From Mesodorylaimus sp. YZB2_4 (lineage: Eukaryota > Nematoda > Enoplea > Dorylaimida > Dorylaimidae): a stretch of 64,000 nt of DNA. Under the pieces are notes generated by a model. It was not told the DNA's origin. It did no database searches and saw nothing but the letters and a program-made list of their open reading frames with translations. The position numbers were made by a program, and so were the translations under genes. The DNA is taken from contig JASANH010001309.1 in the NCBI GenBank assembly GCA_030248295.1, positions 1 through 64,000 of the forward strand, written 5' to 3'. This document shows positions 40,653 through 51,224 of this stretch, in pieces (position 1 is the stretch's first letter; every line of letters begins with the position of its first letter).

Positions 40653-42464
40653 ATGAACTATTCACTCGAATCAAATCAAACAGAGTACACCGATGCTCAG
40701 AAGGTTTTTCAATATTTTCTGTACATCTTGAATGGAGTATTGGCTTCTGTTGGCAGCTTCCTGATCATGATTGTGATCCTGTGGAATCGGGAGCTACGCT
40801 GCAAAGATTACTATCTTCTGTGTGGCTTAGCAGGTAAAGCAGGCTTAGCTTAGCAGGTAAATATGGGATGTTTATGTCATTCGTTAGCTTTATTCGGCAT
40901 ATATTCAATATTTTCAAATCGAAGTGGTTCTCTCTTGACAAAAGATATTATCAGGAGTAGAGTGAAAGCAAAGCAAGGCAAGACGTCATATGCTTCCAGC
41001 ATAAGATGGCATACTTACGCTCCAAATTCTGAGGACTCCATCATTGGGCACTTTTGCACTTCACCCCCCCCCCCCCCCCCAATAGGCTTAGGCTAGGATA
41101 GGCTAGATTTAGGCTTAGTCTTAGCTTTAGGCTTAGGCTAGGATGGACTAGATTTAAGAGATTGGTGGACAAACGGCCTTCATGGTAGTCCAGCAGGTAT
41201 CCATGGTGGCCATTGACCTGTTCATTAGGCTAGATAGCGTAATGCACACTGTAGAAGATACCGCGGTGAGCGGATGGTCTCGAAAACCCTGCAGGCAGAT
41301 CAACTAGTCGTAGGACGCCGAGACATTCCGACAGGTTTCCGCATAGTCTGGTGGAGAGTATCGCGCGGCCAACGAAGGCAACTTGTACGCTGTATGCGGC
41401 GGCCAGTCAAGGAAACCAAATACAGTGTCTTCTCCACAGTCCAAGCATGCCTGGACCCACATGGATCAACGTAATTCCAGGTTGGCGTGGCTCCACAATG
41501 ACCGCATGGAAGAACCTGGAACCCCACGGAGTTCCGATTTCCACCCAGTTTCCACGAAGACCCACCGTGCATTGAAACATGGGATATTATTTGGTGACTT
41601 CTGATTTTAGGTGGTGATGGGTGCCAAGCCATTGGCTATTTGTATGCTGGAATCAGGCGTATGATGTTGGTCATTTCACACCGCGACGAGTCGGTTCTGG
41701 TCACTCCTTGGGAGTGTATGCTGGAATTCTACAACAGCTTCTTTTTGTTTGGTCAAGAATGTTCAATGCTGATGACGTTCTGCCTCTCGCTGGATCGATT
41801 TCTGGCCATAAAGGCATTCAATCGATATCGAACATACGGATCTCGGTACGCCCTGGTCATGATCGCTTGCGTATACGCCTACTGTAGCGTTGTGATCGCG
41901 GTCGGCTGGTTCGCGTCAAGCAAGTTGATGGAACAAAAACCCGTCCGCCCCCTCATCTGCTTCACCCCGTATGCTGTTCCCCCCAAGTACTACTCCTTTC
42001 ATGGTCTGGCACAACTCATACCAGGCTTAGGAAGCATTGTCCTCTACGTAGCAGCACTGATCACGGGTGCTCGGATGTCCAGGGCTGCGAAAGTGGCTGC
42101 CTCGACAAACAGTGTTCAACTAGCTGAGAAACGTAGACAAGCTCAGTTGACAAAGAATGTGGCTGTGGTCGTGTTCTACACATTCTTTTCAACCACCCTC
42201 CCTTTCGGTGTGGTATTTTTCTTCAACACGCTTGGTCTAACTATGTCCAGCACGTTCTCAATTATTGCCCCTTATATGTGGGCACTGACGTGTTTCGATG
42301 GCGGAATGAATGTATTCGTTTACGCTAGAAACTACCCCAAGTTTAGGCGAGGTCTAAAAAAGGTATTTGGAATGAAGATTTCGCAGCAGCATCTTGTCAC
42401 TGACAACCGTCGTGGTGAGGCTGTGGTCAGTCAAAAGCCTGGCATGACTCAAATACAAGGCTGA
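40653..42464 (+). CDS. Srsx-like chemoreceptor GPCR, left-arm copy
   Basis: Two exons, 40653-40833 and 41611-42464, phase-1 intron, 344 residues. I chose ATG 40653 because the sister gene at 52865 starts at the same place. An in-frame ATG at 40617 would add 12 residues. Features: N-glycosylation sites NYS and NQT, TM1 to WNRELRCKDYYLL, TPWEC in TM3, SLDRFLAI in place of DRY, PLICFTP in ECL2, GGMNVFVYARNYPKFR at the end of TM7, and a basic cytoplasmic tail. It differs from the right-arm product by only three residues in exon 2. The donor is duplicated: GCTTAGCAGGTAAA-like sequence recurs 23 nt downstream. Use of the second donor would add an in-frame TAG, so the first must be used for a full receptor. 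The intron carries a MITE copy. A chemosensory role is inferred from the family. Confidence 0.9.
41046..41179. mobile_element. MITE copy with expanded C run, in receptor intron
   Basis: Begins GGGCACTTTTGCACTTC, then 17 C's (41064-41080), then AATAGGCTTAGGC and decayed TTAGGC-like units. It ends near GGTGGACAAACGGC. It matches the right end of the element at 26745-26941, where the C run is only TTCCCC. The right-arm intron has no equivalent at this place. Confidence 0.65.
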
Positions 42465-42735
42465 TTTGTGATCAGTTCTCTTGTTCAGAGTTAACCTCTC
42501 TTCAACTTGTGTCTCATCATAGTGTCTCGTGCTTTTTTTAATGAACTTCACTTGTCACCGACTCATCGTCAGACGGGTGTATGAACGCGTGACTAGTTAT
42601 TTCGTTTTTACTGCTCCTACTTACGTCAAAGTCAAATTACGATAACGGAAGGAAAGCAGAAAAGCAATGGTCAAAGAATTATTTCTCATCACATGAGCCA
42701 ATGTGCACACATTCGGTGGGTGTATCCTAAGATTT

Positions 42736-43947
42736 GAGAATTCTCATTTTAGAAAGGGCAAAAGAATTTCGAGTTTAGGAAACAGCATGCACTTGACAAA
42801 GCGATGTGGTTACAATGGTCATCTCTTATCAGTGTAGAGTTAAATTATTTCGTGTTTTATCGCTGGTTATATGAATTGCTCTGTCGGGGTTAGAAAGTTG
42901 AGATAAGACTGCTTACTAGTTTTTATAACGTTACAAAACGTAAGCAATATTGCAAAGGCATTTAGACCGACCCAGTGGAAAAAGTGGAAAAACTTTGCAG
43001 ATAATTTGAGACTCACTTTGCGGCTTCTTATGCGATTTGTGTGTACACGCGTGATTGCAAGCGCCAGCATAACTGCATATCTGACATTGAGTTTCTTACA
43101 GCATATCTCGACTGGCGGGCGGGCTTGTGGCCCGGGTGGGTGGCGTTTGCCTCTCACGCCAGGTCCGCAGTTAAGGACAAGTGTTCGACTCGCGGTCCGG
43201 TAAATCATTTCGTGTGTAATATTCCTATACCCTCGAGCACGCATTAGCGTTTGCCGATGTGGTAAAACATGAACATGGACAGGAAAAGTAGTAGGAACGG
43301 TAGTTTTGAAAATGGGAGTAGAACATGGCAGAATTTCGTGATGGACCTGGCCAGAATGTTATGCTTCTGTTGCCCCCATCCGCCCTCATCATAAATTTTC
43401 ATACATGCTAGTTTCAACTTTCTTCACGAACAGTAAATATGTAGGTGTAAGAACCACAAACATTGAAATGCCTCGGGGCATCCTCCTTCTTCAAATGCTA
43501 AAACACACGCACTGGTCCGTTCGACTAACTCTCTTTCCGGCTGTTCATATTCGCCATGGCTCTCTCGCGAGAGACGGAGCTCCGGAAAATGAAAAAGTAG
43601 TAAACTTGTCTGGCATGTTCCGACTTTGTACTTGTCGAGTGCATTTTTTCGGCCAAGTTAGGCGAACGTGTGCTCCTGGCGAACTGCAGGATTGTGCGCT
43701 CGTCTGCTCACCAAAATAAATATCAATGTTCGCTTGCAGCTGACGGTGCGCGAATAGAGCGAACAATGACGATGGGCTAATCCAAGCAGTGACTGACTGG
43801 TACGCCTATGCAAATAATCTTATCATTCTTTTCAAAGCCCCATCTCCCATTAAGCCTTTTCATATAAGGCGATTTGGAAGGAAGGTCTGAAAGCTCACGG
43901 TTTCCTCTCTGAGTGGTTTCTTCTCACATCATTGCACATTTACAAAA
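42736..43947. other. Intergenic, with an R1 repeat
   Basis: Upstream region of the first SH2 gene. No exon is seen apart from the repeat at 43112-43276. Confidence 0.4.
43112..43276 (+). repeat. Dispersed repeat R1 (tRNA-derived SINE-like), best copy
   Basis: The head GGCTTGTGGCCCGGGTGGGT, then GGCGTTTGCCTCTCACGCC, then GTGTTCGACTCGCGG is laid out like the A-box, anticodon arm and B-box of a tRNA. The tail is shared with 8756-8905 and 24006-24133. The inserted sequence after CAGG between anticodon arm and B-box is too long for a normal tRNA. Confidence 0.7.
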
Positions 43948-44649
43948 ATGGTCGAATGGAAAAAGATATTTAATCAAAAATCCAAATCTCGTGCTCAAGC
44001 AGATTCTGCTACGGCTTCAAAGTGTTCAGACGTTTGTGGCTTTGAGAGTCCTGATTATAGGTCCAGTTCTGGATTACCTCATGCAGCACTGGATTCGCCC
44101 CCAATCTCTGCAATTTCAGTTCAAAATCGTCAATCAGCATCGGCCAATAATGACAGTTTATTACCTGATGATATTCGTGATTATTATTATCCAGATTTGG
44201 ACATGGACAGTGCTAAACGATTATTACAAAACAAGCCGGCTGGTACATTCCTCTTACGTCATTCGCAATGCCCAGATGCCATGTACACATTGAGTGTGAA
44301 AAGTGAAAAGCATGTTTTCAATGTCAGAATATTTAAACGTCTTCGAGGCGATGGCGGATTTCATTTGGATGCACCTAAACATTTGAGAAAACATTTTTCT
44401 AGCATTTCCGAACTTCTCCGCCATTACTCGAATTCGCCGAAGGAGCTTATCGCCCTGTGCGCAGGAGAAGGAGTGGATGAGAGAACTACATTCAGATTGA
44501 TGTACCCTTTGAGCAAGTCGGAAAGTACGCTCAATCTGGCCGCCGCTGCTAATGAGCAGGCGACTGACGAAAAAAGTCCAGCTAATTCCAGACCAGTCAC
44601 GAGACAAATCAATGGCGGTAGTTTGAAAGCGATGGTCAAGTGGCTGTAA
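43948..44649 (+). CDS. Small SH2-domain protein, copy A
   Basis: Single exon, 233 residues. One SH2 domain spans about residues 70-180: it opens LLPDDIRDYYYPD, has the phosphotyrosine-binding arginine in GTFLLRHS, the central strands YTLSVKSEKHVFNVRIF, and ends with helix B SISELLRHYS. No kinase, SH3 or other domain is seen. The N-terminus MVEWKKIFNQKSKSR is basic and is echoed in copy B; the C-terminus is GGSLKAMVKWL in both. The SH2 core most resembles SOCS/adaptor types. The terminal SL...L could be a remnant of a SOCS-box BC-box, although the usual Cys is Val (inference). Polyadenylation signal AATAAA at 44704. It converges with the receptor at 46517-45384. A phosphotyrosine adaptor role is likely; partners are unknown. 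Confidence 0.9.
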   Translation: MVEWKKIFNQKSKSRAQADSATASKCSDVCGFESPDYRSSSGLPHAALDSPPISAISVQNRQSASANNDSLLPDDIRDYYYPDLDMDSAKRLLQNKPAGTFLLRHSQCPDAMYTLSVKSEKHVFNVRIFKRLRGDGGFHLDAPKHLRKHFSSISELLRHYSNSPKELIALCAGEGVDERTTFRLMYPLSKSESTLNLAAAANEQATDEKSPANSRPVTRQINGGSLKAMVKWL

Positions 44650-45383
44650 CTAATGGCTCCGCGTGCACCTACAAGAGAGAGTGCACGATTTGAGTTAGTC
44701 TGGAATAAACTGTGAGCCCCGCGTTGGTGCAACACACTGTACTAATAATCCTTTTTTTACTTGCATCCATTTTGTGAAATTCATCAGTGCATTTCGGCCC
44801 GGAGTCGCTAGAAAATAACGGAATATTACTTTATTTCTGCCTCTCGTACGTAGTCTTCGTGCATGCGTTCAGAGGTCAAATGACACACCTCTTGACATAC
44901 TCGATGCTGTCTTCGGGCTACACTCTTTACAGTTCAATAGGCCAGCGCCCTGACATCCTTTTCTGGAGATCGATAAAGAAAGAAGGCCCTCATCTTATCA
45001 TTAATATTTTCGAAACTAGCGACCGTGCCTCTGATTAACGGGCAATTAAGTATAGGAGCAGAGGCTGATATAATCAAAGTCATTAGTTACATTGAGTCCT
45101 AGTTTCCGAAAGTGCAAATCACGAATCTCGTTAGCCAGGTATGCCACGGCAAAATTAAAAAATAGGCCCAAATAGTCTTACAAGCTGGATATATCTTTTT
45201 CATCGTCTTCGTTATTACTACAAAAGAGCGACCTTATATCAAGGAGGGGAATCAAGAGCATGTTTTCAATCGCCAGTAAAAGCTACCTACTGTATATTTC
45301 GTATAAAATTGTTCGATCAGGTCAAAAGAAAAAGCCAGATCAACAAAAAAACAACGGAATCTCACGTTGTAGCTTCTTCAATT
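44650..45383. other. Intergenic between convergent genes
   Basis: Contains the AATAAA at 44704-44709 for the SH2 gene. No other feature is recognised. Confidence 0.45.
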
Positions 45384-46517
45384 TCAGGGCGCTGTTGTGC
45401 CATCTGCTCGATGAGACGCCCACATTTCAGCTAGCTGATTAAAATGGGCATTTGTTTCGAATGATGACCGATTCCCACAAATTACTGCCACTGTTTTCCC
45501 ATCGGCTGCAAAGTAGACGAACCGTCCTTGAATTCCAACGCTGTTTGAACGGCAGCAAATCTTTAGCGCTAACCGTCCGATCCAACTTCTTCGAAGCCGA
45601 CGTCTAAGATGGACGTTAGCATAAAAGGTGACCACGGGATGAGCCAGGCAATAACCCAAGCGCCACAGATAGCTAATATGGATCAAGAGTACTTTCGATT
45701 CAAAACTTAATTGAATGCGAATAAAAATAAGTAAAAGAAATATAAAATTTGGGATATGACAAATTAAGTGCAACCCAATGGACGGCATGATAACAGCATC
45801 GAGCTGTGTATTTTGATTAATTTGGAAACGAGACGATAGATCGTAAGTTGGATTCATGTCCAAACGGGCCTTGGCGAATCGAGTGTAGAAGAAAGCGAAT
45901 GTCGCGAGGCATGCTGATAGGACTTCCACACACGTACTGACAATGAGTACTCCACCCACGGTCCAACTATCCGATGACAAAGTCGATTCACAAACTTCCA
46001 CAGTCTTATTCTCGGGAATGCCAATAAATGGATACGTAGTGACGATCAAGCTAGCAATCCAGGCGCAGGATACGAATCCTACTGACAAATACGGTTTGGC
46101 CTTACTATAATCGTAAGTTCGATACCGCATCGACGCATACACTCTCTCACAGCATAGTGCCAATAAAGTGTAAACTATCAATGCCGATGGCACAGCACTG
46201 ATAAATAATTCTTGTAGTTTACATCGCTGAGCCAACATACGTTGATTGCAAATGGATGCGATAAACAGATGGACAGCTTTGTAGCCGTGCCCACAAGAGA
46301 ACCACAACATGCAGACACTCAAATGCGAGAGCAAAATCCGAAGATTGGAATGAAAAACAGCTAGTCGACAAACGTGTGATAGGAGAACGATGTTTTCCAG
46401 GGCTGATATAATCCCAAGAAGACATTCGAGGAGCAGTACCGAACTGAAATACCAAGTATCCAAAACAGTGTTATTGAGAGAACATGTCTCAATCCAATCG
46501 GTACCATTAGCAACCAT
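45384..46517 (-). CDS. Sra/Srab-like chemoreceptor GPCR, intronless
   Basis: Single exon, 377 residues, ATG at 46517 followed by an N-glycosylation site (NGT). Seven hydrophobic segments. Family-type motifs: AVFHSNLRILL after TM1-2, paired cysteines near TM3 (CNQ, RCKL), LALCCERVYASMRYRTYDYS at the end of TM3, YDLSSRFQINQN before TM6, and a conserved IMPSIGLHLICHIP in TM6. The C-terminal tail ends HFNQLAEMWASHRADGTTAP, echoed in the receptor at 49664. The lack of introns sets it apart from the Srsx-like genes and from most nematode chemoreceptor genes. It converges with SH2 copy A and diverges from SH2 copy B. The ligand is unknown; sensory expression is inferred. Confidence 0.88.
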   Translation of the reverse strand: MVANGTDWIETCSLNNTVLDTWYFSSVLLLECLLGIISALENIVLLSHVCRLAVFHSNLRILLSHLSVCMLWFSCGHGYKAVHLFIASICNQRMLAQRCKLQELFISAVPSALIVYTLLALCCERVYASMRYRTYDYSKAKPYLSVGFVSCAWIASLIVTTYPFIGIPENKTVEVCESTLSSDSWTVGGVLIVSTCVEVLSACLATFAFFYTRFAKARLDMNPTYDLSSRFQINQNTQLDAVIMPSIGLHLICHIPNFIFLLLIFIRIQLSFESKVLLIHISYLWRLGYCLAHPVVTFYANVHLRRRLRRSWIGRLALKICCRSNSVGIQGRFVYFAADGKTVAVICGNRSSFETNAHFNQLAEMWASHRADGTTAP

Positions 46518-48137
46518 GGCTTCTCAGTTCAGAGAAGGCGGAAATTCACGGCCAAACGTGCCTGTACAGCAGCTTAATACTAACGTACGAGTATGTCCGT
46601 GATCTCTGAGAAAGCCTTCGCCCCGCCACCCATGAGACAATGCTGACCATCGAAGTCGTTAAACGGCAGGTAGGCAGGAAAGACCATTAGCCGTGTATTA
46701 TTTTACGAATTTATTCACTCTTGAGGTGACGCGAGGACAATCTAGCACGACAGGTAATTAGCTCAGTTGGTCAGTACGAGACCCGCTCAGCCAAGCTAGG
46801 TGCCTTTAGCTCACTATTTTTGTGCGCACCTTTGCTCTTCTTGTCGTTCAGGCATAGGGGCATGTTCCGACGGCGAGGAAGTCTCTGATTGGTACATAGC
46901 TTATACTTTATGTAGTTTTATTAAAGCCCTTTTGAGTCACTTTTCTTCAAACAAGAATCAACATACGTATCGATCGTTTCTGTTAGTCGAATAGGGTCTC
47001 CTCGGATTCATCTCAGAACTTTCTCTCCTTTCATTTCAAATGTTGACCCAAGTTTTTTTTTTGTTTCGAACAGAATATTTTACTGCGAAAACATTGTATA
47101 TATCAATAAGACGAGATCGCATTCCTTGAATCGGCATTCCTACATAGGTTAGGATTCTTCGACAGTCCCACACAAGGTAGTTCAACGAAAACGTTTGTCC
47201 ACGTTCTTCCGATTCTTCAGTCACACATCATCCTTTATTTGCTTCTTCCTACGTGCGCTTGCACCAAAGACTACGCCTGTCTCTGTTTAGTCACGCGTCA
47301 CGCTATGCTTGTGTGGGAGTAGGTAACCCCCTTGAATCACTTGGTCCTACATTCTTGGACTAACTAATGCGGATTTGAAATAGCGTAAGCGGTAGGTTCA
47401 TGCGGGCATATTGCCTCCAGCGAATCAGGCCATCAAACATCGATTCGTGACGAGAGAAAAGAAGGACGGCTATATAACATACTGTACATAGCATGTGCCA
47501 GCCAGTACCTGTCACGCTCGCGGGATCGCGTTCGAGTCTTGAAAAGTGCTGTGCGCGGGAAAGCTAAACATGCGGGTATGTAGGTGGGACAGCAAGAAAA
47601 AGAACAGACAGATTCATCAGAAATGCAAGGCACCAAATGCCGCTGAATATTTTTTGAAAAAAGTGCAAGAAGGAAACGAGATGATAAACTGTGTCAGGAA
47701 TCTTCGGCTGTGGGATCTTCAGTCAGCCTGACCGTTTTTTAAGAGAGTGCTTTTACAAGCCATAGTACACCCGGTACTCGTATTCATAGTCCGTTGCATC
47801 GAAGCAGTAAGTTTTCAGCGAACGCGGCGAGCGCCTTTAAACTGGCGAGTTTTCGCACCCACGGTGCACCTATTACCAGAGTTCGGCGAACGTGTTGAAA
47901 TTTTTCGCTAAACGGATGATGCTTTGAAATGACGTAGTACGTCTGGGCGGATACCTGCGCACACTTGTTTGGCTTCACAAAGAGTCTGTCTTGTTCAAAC
48001 GAAATCGGGTTTGGCGAACCGGCCTACTCTCGCAATGAGTCGAATATATAATAAGTTTATCCAGTCACAAAGGCATGCTTTATTGACCCTTTGTACGCTA
48101 GTCGCGTTCGTTGCTTTCCTGCTGTTCCAAGATCAAA
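46518..48137. other. Divergent intergenic region between a receptor and an SH2 gene
   Basis: Should hold the promoters of both divergent genes. At 46756-46785, GGTAATTAGCTCAGTTGGTC looks like the 5' part and A-box of a tRNA. No B-box or 3' half follows, so it is a fragment only. Confidence 0.45.
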
Positions 48138-48800
48138 ATGGTTGGGTGGAAGAACATATTTCGAAGGAGTAGATCGAGGGGACCATTGGATCCGAATCCC
48201 AGTACGGATTATTTCGATACTCTGCTCACGCCTTGTCTGAAAGAAGAGGACATCGAGAAGAAGAATAACGAGAACAATGAGCAGATGGAGAGAAGCATTC
48301 GACGGGATCTACTGCCCGATGACATTCGGGACTACTACTACCCCGATATGGATAAGGATGGTGCCAATGAAGCTTTACAAGGACGAACCGTCGGAACGTT
48401 CCTATTACGCAAATCCAAATCTTCCGATGCCAAGTATACATTGAGTGTTAGAAGTGAAAAGCATATTTTCAATGTCAGAATATTCTATCGCCTACAAGGC
48501 AGCAGTGGGTATCATTTGGACTCGCCAAAACATTTGAGGAAGTATTTCGCATCGATCTCGGATCTTTTACGTTACTACTCGCAGGCGCCGAGAGAACTGA
48601 TCGCTTTGTGCGTTGCTGATGGCGAGGATGATAAAACTACTTTTAAACTTCGCTATCCACTTAGCCATTCTGACAATGCTTTACATCTAGTCACCTCTCC
48701 CGAAGCTGGCCAGAATCAAGCTGCTCCTGCTTTACCACCGAGGCTAGTCGCAAGGCAGCCCAATGGAGGTAGTCTGAAAGCCATGGTCAAATGGCTATAG
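48138..48800 (+). CDS. Small SH2-domain protein, copy B
   Basis: Single exon, 220 residues, ATG chosen at 48138 to align with copy A. N-terminus MVGWKNIFRRSRSRG, basic. The SH2 domain starts LLPDDIRDYYYPD, has the key arginine in GTFLLRKS, YTLSVRSEKHIFNVRIF, and SISDLLRYYSQAPRELIALC. A short Pro-rich stretch (AAPALPPR) precedes RQPNGGSLKAMVKWL at the end. The extreme N- and C-termini and the SH2 core are conserved with copy A, whereas the regions between have diverged in sequence and length. This suggests that both ends have a function. It lies about 860 bp upstream of, and on the same strand as, the receptor at 49664. Confidence 0.9.
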   Translation: MVGWKNIFRRSRSRGPLDPNPSTDYFDTLLTPCLKEEDIEKKNNENNEQMERSIRRDLLPDDIRDYYYPDMDKDGANEALQGRTVGTFLLRKSKSSDAKYTLSVRSEKHIFNVRIFYRLQGSSGYHLDSPKHLRKYFASISDLLRYYSQAPRELIALCVADGEDDKTTFKLRYPLSHSDNALHLVTSPEAGQNQAAPALPPRLVARQPNGGSLKAMVKWL

Positions 48801-49663
48801 CGCAGAAGTGTCTTTCTGGCTGCACTTATAACTGGGACAGTATGAGTTTACTTTTGATAGCTTTCACGTGTATGCATTGTTTTATGTTTGAAATCTTATG
48901 CGAGACACGCACTGATATGCAATTCAAGAGAAGAAGTCTTTTATTCTCGGACCTTGTGTTGACAGGTGACAGGGCGACAGGTTGCTCGAGTCAGCATACC
49001 CGTAACTGACTCGTACGTTCATTTGGTAACTGCGCGCGGCAGCCAAAAACAGCACAGCGGTGTCACCAACAGATCGTGGAACAATATTTTGGCTGCTGCA
49101 GGCACTTCACGAGGCGTTACTCGTATCCAGGCAATCGGTGTTTTGCCAATGGAATTTCTGACCTTAGGAACTGATATTTTTTGTAACAATGTCTCGCCAG
49201 TTCGAATCAAACCTCCGGAGACAAGGGTACAAAACTGGGCATCTTGCACCACAACTAGAAACTGCCTCTCTTCTCGCTTGGTCCCCGTGCGAGTAGCTAA
49301 TGAAACAGAGATGCTCCCGTGCTTCCCATGTTCTCTGGACTATTGTCCCGTGTCACCAACAGCAGTATTGTCCCGCTGACAGTAATAAACTACAGTTGGT
49401 GCCCTTTCGGATGATGATGCTCGTCGAAAATTCTTGAGATATTTCTCAGGGTCCACAGTAGTCCTAATGGAACTAATCACGCGTCTATCCCATCTCAAGG
49501 CTACGAGAGACGGGGTCTCACAAGGCTAGCTGATTAGCCACAAAGGGCGATCTCGGATTTGTACCACATTTCACGCAGATCTCGGACAGCCGTCTTATCC
49601 TGGTTCTTATTCGTTGCATTCAATATAAGCAGTCGATCTCTTTTTTGCCAATGTTCTGACAAC
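48801..49663. other. Intergenic
   Basis: No gene recognised. It should contain the 3' end of SH2 copy B and the promoter of the following receptor. Confidence 0.4.
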
Positions 49664-50761
49664 ATGTCATTCCAAAACGCGTCTAATTTTTCATGCGATG
49701 CAACCAAAAATATTACAAGCAGGCACATTTTTAGGATTCTATTATCTATCCAAACTATAATGGGCGTATCCAGTATTATCCCGAATCTGCTTTTCCTTGT
49801 AGCCGTATTCAGGACGACAATATTTCACTTAAATCTTCGCCTACTTTGGGTTCACTTGACTATCCTACTGTTACTATTTGCCAGTGCTCTCACCATAAAA
49901 TCCTCGAGTGTCCTTTACACTATAGCCGTGGGCGATGTGTGCTCTTTGGTAATTTCGAGTTTCGAGTGTAAACTACGCGACAGTCCAATCATATTCCCTA
50001 ATTCGACTATCAGTTACGCATCGACTGCTTTGTGCTTGGAGCGTGTTTACTCGACTGTGCGGTACCGTCACTATAACACATCTCATAAAGCTAAACCATG
50101 GCTTGCCATCATTTGCCTATTAGCTATTTGGCCAATGACCATTTTCCTACAGTTCAGATCACTACGATATTTTTCACGCACGGAGACAGTAAATATTTGC
50201 GAGAATTTACTGTCGGTCAGTCGTGCAAGCATAACACCAAATTTAGCTGTGAATTTGAGCCTAGAAATAGTGTCAATATGTTTGGTCGTTTTTATTGACT
50301 TTTATAACAAGAAGCTTCTCGAATGGTCAGCTATTAATAGAGCTCAACAAAATTTATCCTCAAGATTTCAAATTGACCAAAATGTCAAAGTCAATAAAAT
50401 GGTGACCCCATCGACCTTACTTCAAGTAGCGTGCTATGTCCCGAATTTCACGCTGCTGCTGCTTATCAGCGAAGGTGTTCTGATGAGAGAAGAAGTCAAT
50501 GTGATTTGGGTAGAAGTTGGTTATGTTTGGAAATTACTCTTCACATTGGCACATCCCGTTTTTGGAATCGCTCGAATAGATGTTATAAAAAAGCGAGTTC
50601 TGGATATGATGCCATTGCGGATGGTACCGTCAAGATTTCGATCAGTTACCCCTGCGGCTCCAGAGTATTCTCCGGCAGCAGCTCTGAGCAAACTACATTT
50701 TGAAATGTTAAATCAAATGTGGGTAATGCCTGCACACCTTGTGTCTCATACTGCACCCTAG
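49664..50761 (+). CDS. Sra/Srab-like chemoreceptor GPCR, intronless
   Basis: Single exon, 365 residues from ATG 49664. The frame is open further upstream, but this ATG begins MSFQNASNFSCD with two N-glycosylation sites, like an extracellular N-terminus. Motifs shared with the receptors at 46517 and 63094: TIFHLNLRLLWVHLT after the first segments, ALCLERVYSTVRYRHYN after TM3, NLSSRFQIDQN before TM6 and TPSTLLQVACYVP in TM6. The tail reads LHFEMLNQMWVMPAHLVSHTAP; the final HxxxxTAP-like end recurs in the 46517 gene. Identity to that gene is modest, so this is an old duplication, in contrast to the recent Srsx-like pair around it. Confidence 0.88.
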   Translation: MSFQNASNFSCDATKNITSRHIFRILLSIQTIMGVSSIIPNLLFLVAVFRTTIFHLNLRLLWVHLTILLLLFASALTIKSSSVLYTIAVGDVCSLVISSFECKLRDSPIIFPNSTISYASTALCLERVYSTVRYRHYNTSHKAKPWLAIICLLAIWPMTIFLQFRSLRYFSRTETVNICENLLSVSRASITPNLAVNLSLEIVSICLVVFIDFYNKKLLEWSAINRAQQNLSSRFQIDQNVKVNKMVTPSTLLQVACYVPNFTLLLLISEGVLMREEVNVIWVEVGYVWKLLFTLAHPVFGIARIDVIKKRVLDMMPLRMVPSRFRSVTPAAPEYSPAAALSKLHFEMLNQMWVMPAHLVSHTAP

Positions 50762-51224
50762 TAAAGCTACTGCAGATAAGCAGTGTCTTAGCGTACTGTT
50801 CTGTTCATATTTGTTATAGATGTCGATTCGTTTATTGTCTTGGCTGCCCACCCAAATACCAAGCATACTGCACCTATTGGAGCGTTTTATTAGCAAAATC
50901 ATGAGCTAGAAGACTCAGCACATGTATTCTACAAAGTCTTCTCGTAATAACACATATGATCTTAGGGGCATCCACCGAACGTGTGCACATTGGCTTATGA
51001 ATAATAATCAGTCATGCTTTAACCTTTGCTTTCCCACTTTCCTCCCGTTATCGTAATTTGACTTTGACATAGAAGCAGTAAAAGCGAAATAACTAGTCAC
51101 GCGTTCATATACCCGTCTGACGATGAGTCGGTGACAAGTGAAGTTCATTAAAAAAAGCACGGGACACTATGATGAGACACAAGTTGAAGAGAGGTTAATG
51201 CTGAGCAAGAGAACTGATCACAAA

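Larger units (their letters stand above)
39510..42735 (+). repeat. Left arm of a large inverted duplication
   Basis: Reverse-complementary to 50955-54065. Homology runs from about CCCGGGTGGTACAT (39514) through the receptor gene to CCTAAGAT near 42735. The arm ends have drifted visibly, exon 1 carries about ten differences in 181 nt, and the intron is only loosely alignable. Exon 2 is nearly identical. A 14-G run lies at 39536-39549. Confidence 0.9.

Noticed and set aside
42354..42551. Matching small open frames at 42354-42551 (-) and 51138-51335 (+)
   Set aside because: They look conserved only because they lie in the two arms of the inverted duplication, antisense to the receptor tail and 3' region. 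They have no independent support.
46751..46815. Possible tRNA gene (GGTAATTAGCTCAGTTGGTC)
   Set aside because: A D-arm-like start is present, but there is no T-arm, no B-box and no closing acceptor stem. It is a fragment at most.
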